Shown here: positions 8,442 through 17,314 of the stretch, one piece after another
Position numbering within the stretch: the first letter of the stretch is position 1
Layout of the letters: each line of letters opens with the position of its first letter
DNA from: Rhodococcus sp. KRD197
GTDB taxonomy: Bacteria; Actinomycetota; Actinomycetes; Mycobacteriales; Mycobacteriaceae
Direction of reading: 5' to 3'
Length of the DNA stretch: 64,000 bases
Assembly: GCF_017168235.1 (NCBI RefSeq)
Contig: NZ_JABFAO010000004.1
Span: 89,495-153,494 of the forward strand
Program-made: the position numbers and the translations under genes
The notes under the pieces: model-generated
Told to the model about the DNA's origin: nothing
The model's database searches: none
What the model saw: the letters and a program-made list of their open reading frames with translations, nothing else

Positions 8442-9047
8442 TTACACTGCCTCGATTCGAGTGTGGACGGTTCCGGCGCGGAGCATGTGTGCAATCATCT
8501 CGAGCCGCATGTCCTCCTGTTCGGGCTGGGGATGGACGACGGCTGCGAGCGCCTCTCCGTCGAGCAGATGGACGACGGAGAAGATGACGGTATCGAGCTG
8601 GCGCGGATCGATGGCTGCGGCCACAGGTAACGTTCGGGCGAGTTCTGCTATCTGCGCGTGATATCGAACGGTGAACGGGATGAGTCGCTCTCGTAGCTCG
8701 GCGTCACTACGGGCGGCGATCAGCAACTCGTACCAGGCGCCGTTGATCGGAGCGCGACACGCGGCGCGGAGCAAGGTGAGGCACTGCTCGATCGACGCAC
8801 CCCCGAAGGCGGTGATCCCGGCGCGAAACTCGGAGAACTGGCGCCTTCGGACCTCGTCGGCGGCCGCGACGAGGAGGTCGAGTCGGGTGGCGAAGTGGCG
8901 GAACAGTGCACCGGAGGACAGTCCAGCGCGAGAAACGACTGCACTGACCGTTGTTGCTGCATAACCTTTTTCGCACAACGAATCGATGGTGGCGTCGAGC
9001 AGCTTGCCGATTGTCTGCTCTCGGCGCTGCTGTTGGGTTCGGCTCAC
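8442..9047 (-). CDS. TetR/AcrR family transcriptional regulator
   Basis: The 201-residue product has the TetR HTH (ATTVSAVVSRAGLSSGALFRHF) and a helical ligand domain. The GTG start at 9047 overlaps the TGA of the amidohydrolase (GTGA). The frame runs on to 9125, but that part is a shadow of the amidohydrolase. It is embedded in the operon between amidohydrolase and alpha/beta hydrolase, so it probably autoregulates this run. No clear dyad operator was identified by eye in the 96-base divergent region upstream of the amidohydrolase. Confidence 0.9.
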   Translation of the reverse strand: MSRTQQQRREQTIGKLLDATIDSLCEKGYAATTVSAVVSRAGLSSGALFRHFATRLDLLVAAADEVRRRQFSEFRAGITAFGGASIEQCLTLLRAACRAPINGAWYELLIAARSDAELRERLIPFTVRYHAQIAELARTLPVAAAIDPRQLDTVIFSVVHLLDGEALAAVVHPQPEQEDMRLEMIAHMLRAGTVHTRIEAV

Positions 9048-10831
9048 GCGCGAACCCGGCGCCGGGGGGTGCTCGGTACACCCGCGCGTAAGAAGCTGCC
9101 TGCGCGCTCCGAGACCCCGAACCACGGCGCGAACACACCGTCGCGGTAGACGATGCGACCGGCGACGAGCGTGGCCGTGACCGCGCGATCGTTGCGATTG
9201 ACCATTCGGCTCAGGCCGCCGAACTCTGGCATCGTCTCCTCCCGGTAGGCGGTGACCTCATCGGTCAGCCCGCTCGGGTCGACGACGACGATGTCTGCGC
9301 GATCACCGACCCGCAGGTGGCCCGCGTCGACGCCGTAGAAATCGGCGAGTTCGGCGCTGAGCTTGTGCACCGCCTTCGCCACGCTCATGAACGGTCGACG
9401 GTCGCGCTCGGCCTCGTGCACGCGGTGCAGCAGCCTGATGCCGAAGTTGTAGAACGCCATGTTGCGCAGATGCGCGCCCGCGTCGGAGAAGCCGACGGTG
9501 ACGCCGGGGGAGTTGATCAGCTTGTCCATCTGCCGTTTGCGGTGGTTGGCGATCGTGGTGTGCCAGCGAAACTTCCGGCCGTGCTCGACCACGAGGTCCA
9601 GGAAAGCGTCGACGACGTGGATGCCTCTTTCGGCGGCGACCTCGGCGACGTTCTTACCCACCACCGACGCGTCGGGACACTCGGTGATCTGGGCGTCGGC
9701 GAAATCCCGGTGCCAGACGCGGGAGCTGAACTTCTTCTCGAAATCGGCGCGGAACCAACGGCGATACGCCTCATCGGACAACAGTTCGTTGCGGCCGAGT
9801 TCCTCCCGCAGATGCAGGGCGGCTCGGCCGGAACCGAACTCCTCGAAGACGACGAGATCGATGCCGTCGGAGTACACATCGAACGTCGTGGGCAGGTGCT
9901 GCCAGCGGAACAATCCCCGACCGGGGCCGTTCACCAGTCGCGCGAGTGGCCCGAAAACATGATGAATCCAGGGTGATGCCTTGGGGTCGGCCGCAGCGAG
10001 CAGTGAGACCTTGAGCGGGGATCGACCCAGTCCCGTTGTCGCGGCGAGGAAGAACGCCATGTCGTACTTGGTGTTGAGATTGGGGATGCTCTGCAGGAGG
10101 CGGCCGCGTCGGCGCAGGATCTTGTGCAGCGCACGAAACTCCGACCACCGCGCGTACGAGGACGGGAGCGAACGGGAGCGGTACCGATCGCCGTCGAGCT
10201 TGTCCCACGGATTGGTCATCGTGGACATGCCGAGCAGGCCGGCGTCGAGGGCCGAGTTCAGCGCGTCGGCCATCGCCTTCGATTCCTCGCGCGTCGGCTT
10301 CTGGCTCCGGTCGGTCGACCGGTCGAGGCCCATGACGTGGGCTCGCAGATCGGAATGCCCGACGAGCGCGGCGATATTGGGGCCCAGCGGTAGACGTTCG
10401 AGCGCGTCGATGTACTCGTCCGGACCCGACCATGTCTTGTGCGTGTCGACGGCTTTGAGGACGTGGTCGCGTGGCAATGCCTCGACGCGGCTGAACAGGT
10501 CGGCGATGTCCACGGGTGTCGAATACAACGTCGAGAGCGAGCAGTTGCCCAGGAGCACGGTGGTGACCCCGTGTCTGACGGATTCTTCGAGGCCGGGGCC
10601 GACCAGAACCTCGGCGTCGTAATGGGTGTGGACGTCGACGAAGCCGGGCATCACCCACCGGCCGGTCGCGTCGACAACCTCGGTCGAGGCCGAGATCTCG
10701 AGCGGGTCGGTGGACACGGCGCGCACGACGCCGTCGGCGATGCCGACATCGGCGCGGACTCCGGGACCCCCGCTTCCGTCGTAGACCGTCCCACCGGTCA
10801 GTACTACGTCGTAAGAACCGTCAGCGCGCAT
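9044..10831 (-). CDS. amidohydrolase (N-acyl-D-amino-acid deacylase type)
   Basis: The 595-residue product is a TIM-barrel amidohydrolase. It has the beta-1 HxH metal motif in PGFVDVHTHYDAE, a GNCSLS segment matching the cysteine ligand region of D-aminoacylases, and SDAGAHLRNMAF near residue 475. N- and C-terminal beta-sandwich strands (GGTVYDGSG; VRVGDRADIVVVDP) are also present. The start ATG 10831 follows a strong GGAGGTCAC ribosome site, so the longer frame to 11101 is rejected. It probably cleaves an N-acyl or cyclic amide; specificity is unknown. It heads the minus-strand operon and diverges from the GMC oxidoreductase. Confidence 0.85.
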   Translation of the reverse strand: MRADGSYDVVLTGGTVYDGSGGPGVRADVGIADGVVRAVSTDPLEISASTEVVDATGRWVMPGFVDVHTHYDAEVLVGPGLEESVRHGVTTVLLGNCSLSTLYSTPVDIADLFSRVEALPRDHVLKAVDTHKTWSGPDEYIDALERLPLGPNIAALVGHSDLRAHVMGLDRSTDRSQKPTREESKAMADALNSALDAGLLGMSTMTNPWDKLDGDRYRSRSLPSSYARWSEFRALHKILRRRGRLLQSIPNLNTKYDMAFFLAATTGLGRSPLKVSLLAAADPKASPWIHHVFGPLARLVNGPGRGLFRWQHLPTTFDVYSDGIDLVVFEEFGSGRAALHLREELGRNELLSDEAYRRWFRADFEKKFSSRVWHRDFADAQITECPDASVVGKNVAEVAAERGIHVVDAFLDLVVEHGRKFRWHTTIANHRKRQMDKLINSPGVTVGFSDAGAHLRNMAFYNFGIRLLHRVHEAERDRRPFMSVAKAVHKLSAELADFYGVDAGHLRVGDRADIVVVDPSGLTDEVTAYREETMPEFGGLSRMVNRNDRAVTATLVAGRIVYRDGVFAPWFGVSERAGSFLRAGVPSTPRRRVRA

Positions 10832-10927
10832 GTGACCTCCATCACCGTCTACCTCGAAGGCTAACTTAGAGAGTGGTTGCTCGCAATATCCGTCGCCCAA
10901 CCCCTCGCTGAGGCTAGTGTCAGCGCC

Positions 10928-12559
10928 ATGACGACCTTTGACGCCGACGTGGTCGTGGTCGGCAGTGGATTCGGCGGCTCCGCGACCGCGCTGCGGCTCA
11001 CCGAGGCGGGCCACCGGGTGATCGTCCTGGAGCGGGGCCGACGGCTGAGCGACGACGACCTGCTGCGCGCCCGCAAGGACCCTCGGGCGTACCTTTGGCA
11101 ACCCGCAGCCGGCATGCGTGGCTTCTTCTGGCAGCGCATCTTCAAGGACGTCGGCCTCATCGGTGCCAACGGCGTCGGCGGCGGCTCGATCGTCTGGGCC
11201 GGCGTGCTACTCGAGCCCGGCGAGACGTTCTACCGCGACGCGGCGTGGGCGCACCTCGCCGACGACTGGAAGGCCGAGCTCGCCCCGCACTTTCAGCGGG
11301 CGGCCCGCATGCTCGGCCGGGTAACCAACAGCCACACCGGCCCGATGGACGACTACCTTCACCAAGCGGCCCGCGCGGTCGGCGCCGAGCACACCTTCGG
11401 ACCCGTCCCCGTCGCGATCCACTTCGGTGCGCCGGGTGTCACCGAGCCGGACCCGTTCTTCGGCGGCGAGGGACCTGAACGTACGGGCTGCAAGTTGTGC
11501 GGCGAGTGCCTGCTCGGCTGCCCGTACGGCGCGAAGAACCAGCTCACTCGCAACTACCTGCACCTGGCCGAGCGGTACGGCGCAGAGATCCGCGCCGAGC
11601 ACGACGTCACCGCGATCACCCCGCTCGAGGGTGGCGGCTACGAGCTCACCGTCGGGCACCCATGGAAGCGCGGAGTCCGGCGCGCGCCGGTCCGCGCGCG
11701 CCGGGTCGTGCTGGCCGGCGGCGTGCTCGGGACGCTCGACCTGCTGTTCCGCTGCCGCGACGAGCTCGGCACCCTGACCCGCGTGTCGACCCAGCTGGGC
11801 CGGCACGTGCGCACCAACAGCGAAGCGCTGACCGCGATCCAGCAGCCGCCCGGGCAGGACCTCTCGTACGGCCCGACCATCACCACCGACTTCCACCCGG
11901 ACGCCGACACCCACGTGACGCAGAACCGCTACATCGGCGGCTGGCACATGCGCCTGCAGATCGGCCCCATCATGGACGGCCACCAACCCCTGCTGCGGGC
12001 GGGCAAGACGCTCGGCGCGATGCTGCGGCACCCGTTCCGGCAGCTCCGAGCCATGGTGGCGCGCGACTTCGAGCAGCGGATGACGGTGCTGACCGTGATG
12101 CAGCGGCTCGACAACGAGCTCGCGTTCGAGTTCCGCCGGTCCCCGTTCCGGCCGTGGCGTCGGGTGCTGCGTTCCCGCTCGGTCAAGGGCCACGAAGCAC
12201 CAAGCTTCCTGCCGGTTGCCAACGAGGTCACCCGCGCGTACGCCGAGGCGTCCGGCGGCACGCCCTTCAACCTGATCGGCGAGACCCTCGGCGGTCTGTC
12301 GGTGACGGCCCACATCCTGGGCGGCGCCGCGATGGGCTCCGACGCGACGGAGGGGGTCGTCGACGCGCACCACGAGGTGTTCGGCCACCCGGGCCTCTAC
12401 GTTGCCGATGCCAGCACGATCCCGGCCAACCTCGGCGTCAACCCGTCGCTGACGATCACCGCGATGGCCGAGCGATTCGCGGCCGGCTTTCCGGACGCAC
12501 CGCCGGACGCGGAGCGCCGCGAGCCGATAGATGCCCTCGCGGACGGGAGGACCTCATGA
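10928..12559 (+). CDS. GMC-family FAD oxidoreductase (cholesterol-oxidase-like)
   Basis: The 543-residue flavoprotein has an N-terminal FAD motif VVVGSGFGGSATALRL, the segment GANGVGGGSIVWAG, and a C-terminal GMC region (LGGAAMGSD; NLGVNPSLTITAMAER). A cysteine cluster CKLCGECLLGCPYGAKN lies near residue 190, typical of a subgroup of bacterial GMC dehydrogenases. It probably oxidises an alcohol, perhaps a sterol-like substrate; this is a family-level inference. Its stop overlaps the next gene (ATGA). Codon third positions are more GC-rich than in flanking genes: 46 of 60 bases are G or C at 11161-11220, against 40 of 60 at 4201-4260. This suggests a different origin. Confidence 0.85.
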   Translation: MTTFDADVVVVGSGFGGSATALRLTEAGHRVIVLERGRRLSDDDLLRARKDPRAYLWQPAAGMRGFFWQRIFKDVGLIGANGVGGGSIVWAGVLLEPGETFYRDAAWAHLADDWKAELAPHFQRAARMLGRVTNSHTGPMDDYLHQAARAVGAEHTFGPVPVAIHFGAPGVTEPDPFFGGEGPERTGCKLCGECLLGCPYGAKNQLTRNYLHLAERYGAEIRAEHDVTAITPLEGGGYELTVGHPWKRGVRRAPVRARRVVLAGGVLGTLDLLFRCRDELGTLTRVSTQLGRHVRTNSEALTAIQQPPGQDLSYGPTITTDFHPDADTHVTQNRYIGGWHMRLQIGPIMDGHQPLLRAGKTLGAMLRHPFRQLRAMVARDFEQRMTVLTVMQRLDNELAFEFRRSPFRPWRRVLRSRSVKGHEAPSFLPVANEVTRAYAEASGGTPFNLIGETLGGLSVTAHILGGAAMGSDATEGVVDAHHEVFGHPGLYVADASTIPANLGVNPSLTITAMAERFAAGFPDAPPDAERREPIDALADGRTS

Positions 12560-13038
12560 CGATCCACGACCACACCCTGCGCAAGCTGGGCCGGGCCTGG
12601 GGGACGCTCGCTACGCCACAGCTCACCGACCTGGTCGGCGATTTCGAGGCTTCGTACGTCGGCCGGCCCCTGCGGGCCGTCGCGCCGCGCGGGCTGGCGC
12701 TGGTCGGGCTCCCGCGGTGGTATGGCAAGCGGTTCGCCGCGTCACCGAACCGTCCCGGGACGCTCGACGGACAGAACCTCCTACGGCCCACGCGGGGAGC
12801 AGGACTCACCGAGACCCTGCCGATGAGCGCGGCGATCGGATCCTCGCTCGCCGACGGCCGACCCGCGCTGCTGGTGACGTACCCCGCCGACGGGCCCCGG
12901 CCATGGCGGTGGGTCCGCGACGAGTTCCGGCCGTGGCACCCGGACGGGGTCCTGCTCGGTATGACGTTCGTCGACGTCCCCGGCCTGCGCCGCGCACCGG
13001 GCACCCCGTTCGTGCTGACCCGCGCCCGCACGGGCTAG
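12556..13038 (+). CDS. conserved hypothetical protein coupled to GMC oxidoreductase
   Basis: The 160-residue product has no domain I recognise. It is soluble in appearance, rich in Arg, Pro and Trp (WRWVRDEFRPWHPDG), with no signal peptide or membrane segment. The ATG at 12556 overlaps the TGA of the GMC oxidoreductase, and an AGGACC ribosome site lies inside that gene, so the two products are probably made together and may work together. It shares the raised GC content of its partner. It overlaps the convergent GntR gene by 4 bases at the stops. Confidence 0.75.
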   Translation: MTIHDHTLRKLGRAWGTLATPQLTDLVGDFEASYVGRPLRAVAPRGLALVGLPRWYGKRFAASPNRPGTLDGQNLLRPTRGAGLTETLPMSAAIGSSLADGRPALLVTYPADGPRPWRWVRDEFRPWHPDGVLLGMTFVDVPGLRRAPGTPFVLTRARTG

Positions 13039-13709
13039 GCGCGCACTGCGTCGGCCATGGAGGCGGCCTGCATCGCACGGGCAATGACCCGATCGCGCGA
13101 GGCGTCGATGTGCTCGAGCAAGGCGGCCAAGGCTTGCTCCAGGTTCCCCTCGACCAGCGACTCGCCGATCGCGATGTGCTCGTCGACGAGTGTGCGGATG
13201 GCCTCCTCGTTGGTCGGGCCGAGGACTCGCACCGGGCGGATCTTCGCGTTCACCGTTCGCAGTGCGTCGCAGAGCGCTGTGTTGCCCGAGGCTGCGAGGA
13301 GAGTTGTGTGAAACTGCTCGTCCATCTGAACTATCTCGCTCTCGTCCGGCAGCAACTCTCGTGCCCGGCGCCAAGTCTCCAGTTCGACGGTGATGGACGC
13401 GGTATCGTGGCGCAACGTCGAATCCTCGATGGCCCGGGCGATTCCGCGTAGTTCGAGAGTGCGACGCAGCTCGTACAGATCTGCCAGGTCGTCCACCCGT
13501 GGCCGGTACGGGTGCACACCGTCCTCGCCGCGCACGACGAGTCCGTCGGCTTCGAGTCGGGCGAGCGCCTCACGCACCGGAGTGCGTGAGACGCCGTACA
13601 GCTCGGCCAGTCGCTCTTCCCCGAGGCGTTCGGTGGCCGTGATGGCGCCGGAGATGATGTCTCGGCGCAACGATGTGTAGACCTTCTCGCGAAGGTCGGT
13701 GCGCGCCAT
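13035..13709 (-). CDS. GntR family regulator (FadR/FCD subfamily)
   Basis: The 224-residue product has an N-terminal winged HTH (LAELYGVSRTPVREALARLEADGLV) and a helical FCD-type effector domain with candidate metal-binding residues (DEQFHTTLL; DEHIAIGESL). The start ATG 13709 lies 13 bases after the urtE stop, so it appears to be the last gene of the urt operon and may regulate urea or amide uptake; this is inferred from position. The longer frame to 13769 would overlap urtE and is rejected. Confidence 0.88.
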   Translation of the reverse strand: MARTDLREKVYTSLRRDIISGAITATERLGEERLAELYGVSRTPVREALARLEADGLVVRGEDGVHPYRPRVDDLADLYELRRTLELRGIARAIEDSTLRHDTASITVELETWRRARELLPDESEIVQMDEQFHTTLLAASGNTALCDALRTVNAKIRPVRVLGPTNEEAIRTLVDEHIAIGESLVEGNLEQALAALLEHIDASRDRVIARAMQAASMADAVRA

Positions 13710-13722
13710 GGGTTTCGGTCTA

Positions 13723-14415
13723 TCAGATCGCCATGGCAGCGCGTACATCGGCCTCGGATTCGGAACCACCGGTTCCGCTGGAGGTGATCCGTCCGGCTTC
13801 GAGAATGTAGTAGTTCTGTGCCGATTCGAGCGCGAACCCGATGTGCTGCTCGACCAGCAGCACGCCGAGTCCGCCGCGTCGGGTCAGATCGAGAATGGTG
13901 CGTTCGATCTCGGCAACGACGGAGGGCTGAATGCCCTCGGTCGGCTCGTCGAGAATGAGCATCCTCGGTTCGGTGATGAGCGCCCGCGCGATCGCGAGCT
14001 GCTGGCGCTGACCACCGGAGAGCAGGCCGGCGCGTCGGGTCAGCAGTTCCTTCAACGCAGGAAAGAGGTCGAGTGCCTCGTCGATCAGCGCTTTTCCACG
14101 CTTGCGGCCGTCGGCGACGACCTGCAGGTTCTCAGCGGTGGTGAGCTGGCCGAAGGACTGCTGGCCCTGCGGGACATAGGCGAGCCCCCGAGAAACGCGG
14201 GCGCTCGGTCGCAGCGAGCTGACATCTTCACCGTCGAAGAGCACCTTGCCGGAGGTGACGGAGAGCAGTCCGACGGCAGCCCGCAGCAACGTGGTCTTGC
14301 CGGCGCCGTTGTGGCCCATCACAGCGGCTACCCCGTCGGCCGGGACGGTCAGTGACGCGCCGTGGATGACTTCGCTGCGGCCGTAACCGGTGCGTACGTC
14401 GACAAGTTCAAGCAT
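13723..14415 (-). CDS. urtE: urea ABC transporter ATP-binding protein UrtE
   Basis: The 230-residue LivF-type ATPase has Walker A GHNGAGKTT, signature LLSGGQRQQLAIAR and Walker B MLILDEPTEGIQPS. The GIQPS sequence after Walker B is characteristic of UrtE. Its start overlaps the urtD stop by 8 bases. It supplies energy, together with UrtD, for the UrtBC permease pair in high-affinity urea (or short-chain amide) import at the cytoplasmic membrane. Assignment as Urt rather than Liv rests on complete gene order and on UrtA. Confidence 0.93.
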   Translation of the reverse strand: MLELVDVRTGYGRSEVIHGASLTVPADGVAAVMGHNGAGKTTLLRAAVGLLSVTSGKVLFDGEDVSSLRPSARVSRGLAYVPQGQQSFGQLTTAENLQVVADGRKRGKALIDEALDLFPALKELLTRRAGLLSGGQRQQLAIARALITEPRMLILDEPTEGIQPSVVAEIERTILDLTRRGGLGVLLVEQHIGFALESAQNYYILEAGRITSSGTGGSESEADVRAAMAI

Positions 14416-15256
14416 TGCTCTCTCCTCGTGGTGTGGCGTCTCCCGCTTCGGCGACCTGATCGAGTTCTTCTCCTGCTGCGGCAGTTCCCAGGTACACCTC
14501 CTGGACCTTCGGATCCGCCTGCACTTCGGCGACGGTGCCCTCCGACAGGATGCGTCCACCGGCCAGCACCGTCACCGAGGTGGCGAAAGCCCGCATGAAA
14601 TCCATGTCGTGTTCGACGACCACAACTGTTCGCTCCCCGCCGATTCGGCGCAGCAGCTCACCCGTCTCCTCGCGCTCCTCATGGCTCATCCCGGCGACCG
14701 GCTCGTCGAGCAGGAGCACATCGGCGTTCTGCACGAGCAGCATGCCGATCTCGAGCCACTGCTTCTGACCGTGCGCGAGGATGCCTGCAGGCTTGTCGCG
14801 CTCGGCCGTCAAACCGATCGTCTCCAATGCCTCCTCGATCTCGGCACTGACCGTTTTCCTCTTGCGGAGCATCGTCATCACCGATCGACCGGCACCGGCG
14901 GCGATGTCGAGATTCTGCAGCACCGAGAGCTGCTCGAAAATGCTTGCGGTCTGGAAGGTTCGACCCACCCCGAGACGAGCGATCTTGTGAACCTTCTTGC
15001 CGAGCAACTCGACACCGGATTTGGTGACCGATCCGGTGGCGGGTACGAGGCCGGTGATGGCGTCGATCAGCGTCGTCTTGCCGGCACCGTTGGGGCCGAT
15101 GAGAAACCGAAGGTCGCCCTGCATCAGCGTGAGGTTCACATCGGTGTTGGCTTTGAATCCATCGAAGCTGACGGTGAGCCCGCGGACCTCGAGGTACTGA
15201 CTCGACATTCCGGCGTTTCCACCGAAGGTGGGTTGGTGGCTGTCGGTGTGAATCAT
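14408..15256 (-). CDS. urtD: urea ABC transporter ATP-binding protein UrtD
   Basis: The 282-residue LivG-type ATPase has Walker A GPNGAGKTT, a VGRTFQTASIFEQLSVLQN segment typical of the family and Walker B VLLLDEPVAGMSHEE. The ABC signature is shortened to ILAHGQKQWLEIG, as is usual for UrtD. The ATG at 15256 overlaps the urtC stop (ATGA). It carries a 16-residue N-terminal tail before the conserved region, so an internal start (MSSQYLEV) is possible. Confidence 0.92.
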   Translation of the reverse strand: MIHTDSHQPTFGGNAGMSSQYLEVRGLTVSFDGFKANTDVNLTLMQGDLRFLIGPNGAGKTTLIDAITGLVPATGSVTKSGVELLGKKVHKIARLGVGRTFQTASIFEQLSVLQNLDIAAGAGRSVMTMLRKRKTVSAEIEEALETIGLTAERDKPAGILAHGQKQWLEIGMLLVQNADVLLLDEPVAGMSHEEREETGELLRRIGGERTVVVVEHDMDFMRAFATSVTVLAGGRILSEGTVAEVQADPKVQEVYLGTAAAGEELDQVAEAGDATPRGESNA

Positions 15257-16344
15257 TTGACCAGCTCTTTCTCGTCGACATCGACCACGTCACCGGCATC
15301 GTCTGCCGATTTCTTGCGTCGCCGCAGAGCGAACAGACCGGCGACACCCGCCGGGAAGAATCCGACGACGACGATGAACAGCAGACCCTGCGCGTATGTC
15401 CACCCGGACGGGAACTGCTCGGACAAGGTGGTCTGCGCCCAGGCGACACCGAGTGCGCCGAGGACAGGGCCGAGCAGCGTGGTGCGCCCGCCGATGGCGA
15501 CACCGATCAGGAAGGCGATCGAGGGGACGATGCCGACGTCGTTGGGGGAGACGATACCGACGATCGGCACGAACAGAGCCCCGGCGAGGCCGGCGAAGAA
15601 CGCCGCGGTGACGTAGGCGACGACCTTGACGTTGGCGGGGTCGTAGCCGAGGAACCTGACGCGCTCCTCCTGATCTCGAACAGCCACCAGCAGTTCGCCG
15701 TAGCGCGAGTACATCAGCTGGCGGGTGATGGCGACGACGGCCAGCAGCACACCGGCGGCGATGAAGAACAGCATCTGCTTGTTGGCGGGGTCGTTGAGGT
15801 TGAATCCGAAGAAGGTGCGGAACCGGTTGAGTCCGTTGGATCCTCCGGTCGTCTGCTGGCCGATGAGCAGGATCGCGAAGGCAGCGGCGAGTGCCTGGCT
15901 GAGGATGGCGAAGTAGGCACCCTTGACGCGTCGCTTGAACACCCCGAGCCCCAGCACCAGCGCGACGAGCCCCGGCACGAACAGAATTCCGACGATGGTC
16001 ACGAACGGAGAGGTGAACGGCACCCAGTACGAGGGCAACTCGCGGATACCGGCGATGGACATGAAATCCGGTACGTCGTCGCCCGCTATCTCTGCGTCGG
16101 CGATCTTGAGGTGCATCGCCATCATGTAGGCGCCTAGCCCGAAGAAGACACCCTGACCGAGCGTGAGCATTCCGCCTCGGCCCCAGGCCAGACCGATGCC
16201 GACCGCGACGATGGCGTAGCAGATGAACTTGCCTAGCAGGCTCAACCGGAAATCGCTGAGGACGGCGGGTGCGACGGCGAACAGGAGGATGGCGGCGACC
16301 GCGAACCCGAGCCACGCCCCATATTTCTGGACGACGGTACTCAT
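15253..16344 (-). CDS. urtC: urea ABC transporter permease UrtC
   Basis: The 363-residue LivM-type permease has about ten hydrophobic segments and the family signature GRGGMLTLGQGVFFGLGAYMM in the first half. The C-terminus is Lys/Asp-rich and cytoplasmic. The ATG at 16344 overlaps the urtB stop, so the longer frame upstream is a shadow of urtB. Length and hydropathy match UrtC. It forms the membrane channel with UrtB. Confidence 0.93.
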   Translation of the reverse strand: MSTVVQKYGAWLGFAVAAILLFAVAPAVLSDFRLSLLGKFICYAIVAVGIGLAWGRGGMLTLGQGVFFGLGAYMMAMHLKIADAEIAGDDVPDFMSIAGIRELPSYWVPFTSPFVTIVGILFVPGLVALVLGLGVFKRRVKGAYFAILSQALAAAFAILLIGQQTTGGSNGLNRFRTFFGFNLNDPANKQMLFFIAAGVLLAVVAITRQLMYSRYGELLVAVRDQEERVRFLGYDPANVKVVAYVTAAFFAGLAGALFVPIVGIVSPNDVGIVPSIAFLIGVAIGGRTTLLGPVLGALGVAWAQTTLSEQFPSGWTYAQGLLFIVVVGFFPAGVAGLFALRRRKKSADDAGDVVDVDEKELVK

Positions 16345-17225
16345 ACCAAACTCCTTGTCTTGACCGCGAACAGGCCTTGCGGGCGGGCTTGGAGGAAGAT
16401 CACGATGAGGACGAACACGATGACCTTCGCGATCGATGCGGTCGTGCTGTACTCGATGAACGAGTTCAGGATGCCGAGTGCGAACGCGGCGATGACTGCG
16501 CCCTTGATCTGTCCGAGGCCGCCGACGACGACGACGAGGAAGGCGTCGATCAGGTAGCTCTGGCCGACGGTGGAACTGGTCGACCCGATGAGTGTCAGTG
16601 CGACTCCGGCGACTCCGGCGAGTCCGGAGCCGATGAAGAACGTCGAGATGTCGGTCCTGCGACTCGAGATGCCTGAGGTTTCGGCGAGATCGCGGTTCTG
16701 CACCACAGCGCGGATGCGTCGACCCATCGGACTCTTCTTGAGCGCGACCGACAGTGCGATGACGCAGATGATCGCGAGTACGAGGATGAAGATGCGGGTC
16801 TTGGGGACGACGGCACCGAGGATGTCGACGCCGCCCGTCAACCAAGCGGGGGAGACGACGTTGACCGCCGGCGCCCCGAAGATGTCTCGGGCCAGCTGTT
16901 GCAGTACGAGTCCGACGCCGAACGTGACGAGCAGAGTGTCCAGCGGTCGGTGGTACATCCGCTGGATGAGGGTGACCTCGAGCAGGACGCCCATGGCGCC
17001 GCCGACGAGGAATCCGACAATCAGCGAGATGAACAGTGACGCTCCGCCGGTGGAGAGAACCTGCTGCACGACGTACGCGGTGTACGACCCGGCCATGATG
17101 AACTCACCGTGGGCCATGTTGATGACGCCCATCTGACCGAACGTCAGCGACAGGCCCAGAGCGGCGAGCAAGAGGATCGATCCGATACTCAGGCCGGTGA
17201 ACAGCTGCCCGACTACGACATCCAT
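16341..17225 (-). CDS. urtB: urea ABC transporter permease UrtB
   Basis: The 294-residue LivH-type permease has about eight membrane segments and the conserved GLSLTFGQMGVINMAHGEF stretch near residue 25. AAFALGILNSFIEY near the end is typical of UrtB. A GAAGGAGCC ribosome site precedes the ATG. A strong 46-base palindrome lies between this gene and urtA, so urtBCDE expression may be set by readthrough of that hairpin. Confidence 0.93.
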   Translation of the reverse strand: MDVVVGQLFTGLSIGSILLLAALGLSLTFGQMGVINMAHGEFIMAGSYTAYVVQQVLSTGGASLFISLIVGFLVGGAMGVLLEVTLIQRMYHRPLDTLLVTFGVGLVLQQLARDIFGAPAVNVVSPAWLTGGVDILGAVVPKTRIFILVLAIICVIALSVALKKSPMGRRIRAVVQNRDLAETSGISSRRTDISTFFIGSGLAGVAGVALTLIGSTSSTVGQSYLIDAFLVVVVGGLGQIKGAVIAAFALGILNSFIEYSTTASIAKVIVFVLIVIFLQARPQGLFAVKTRSLV

Positions 17226-17253
17226 ATGAGGCTCCTTCTAGGCGGCTGCGCCA

Positions 17254-17299
17254 CATGTGAGTGGAAATACATAGCGGGCTATGTATTTCCACTCACATG
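17254..17299. repeat. dispersed palindrome, copy 1 (urtA-urtB intergenic hairpin)
   Basis: A perfect inverted repeat has 21-base arms (17254-17274 and 17279-17299) around a CGGG loop. The core of the arm reads TGTGAGTGGAAATACATAG. Related elements occur at 42607-42648 and 61454-61503. Transcribed from urtA it would form a very stable stem-loop without a long U tract. Such a structure could protect the urtA 3' end or attenuate urtB. Confidence 0.85.
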
Positions 17300-17314
17300 C
17301 GCGGAGCGCCTGGG

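Noticed and set aside
10832..11101. N-terminal extension of the amidohydrolase by 90 residues
   Set aside because: The extension overlaps the divergent GMC gene, while the ATG at 10831 has a strong GGAGGTCAC site and matches family starts.
16345..16845. Upstream extension of urtC
   Set aside because: It lies wholly inside urtB, and the ATG at 16344 overlaps the urtB stop as the other urt genes do.
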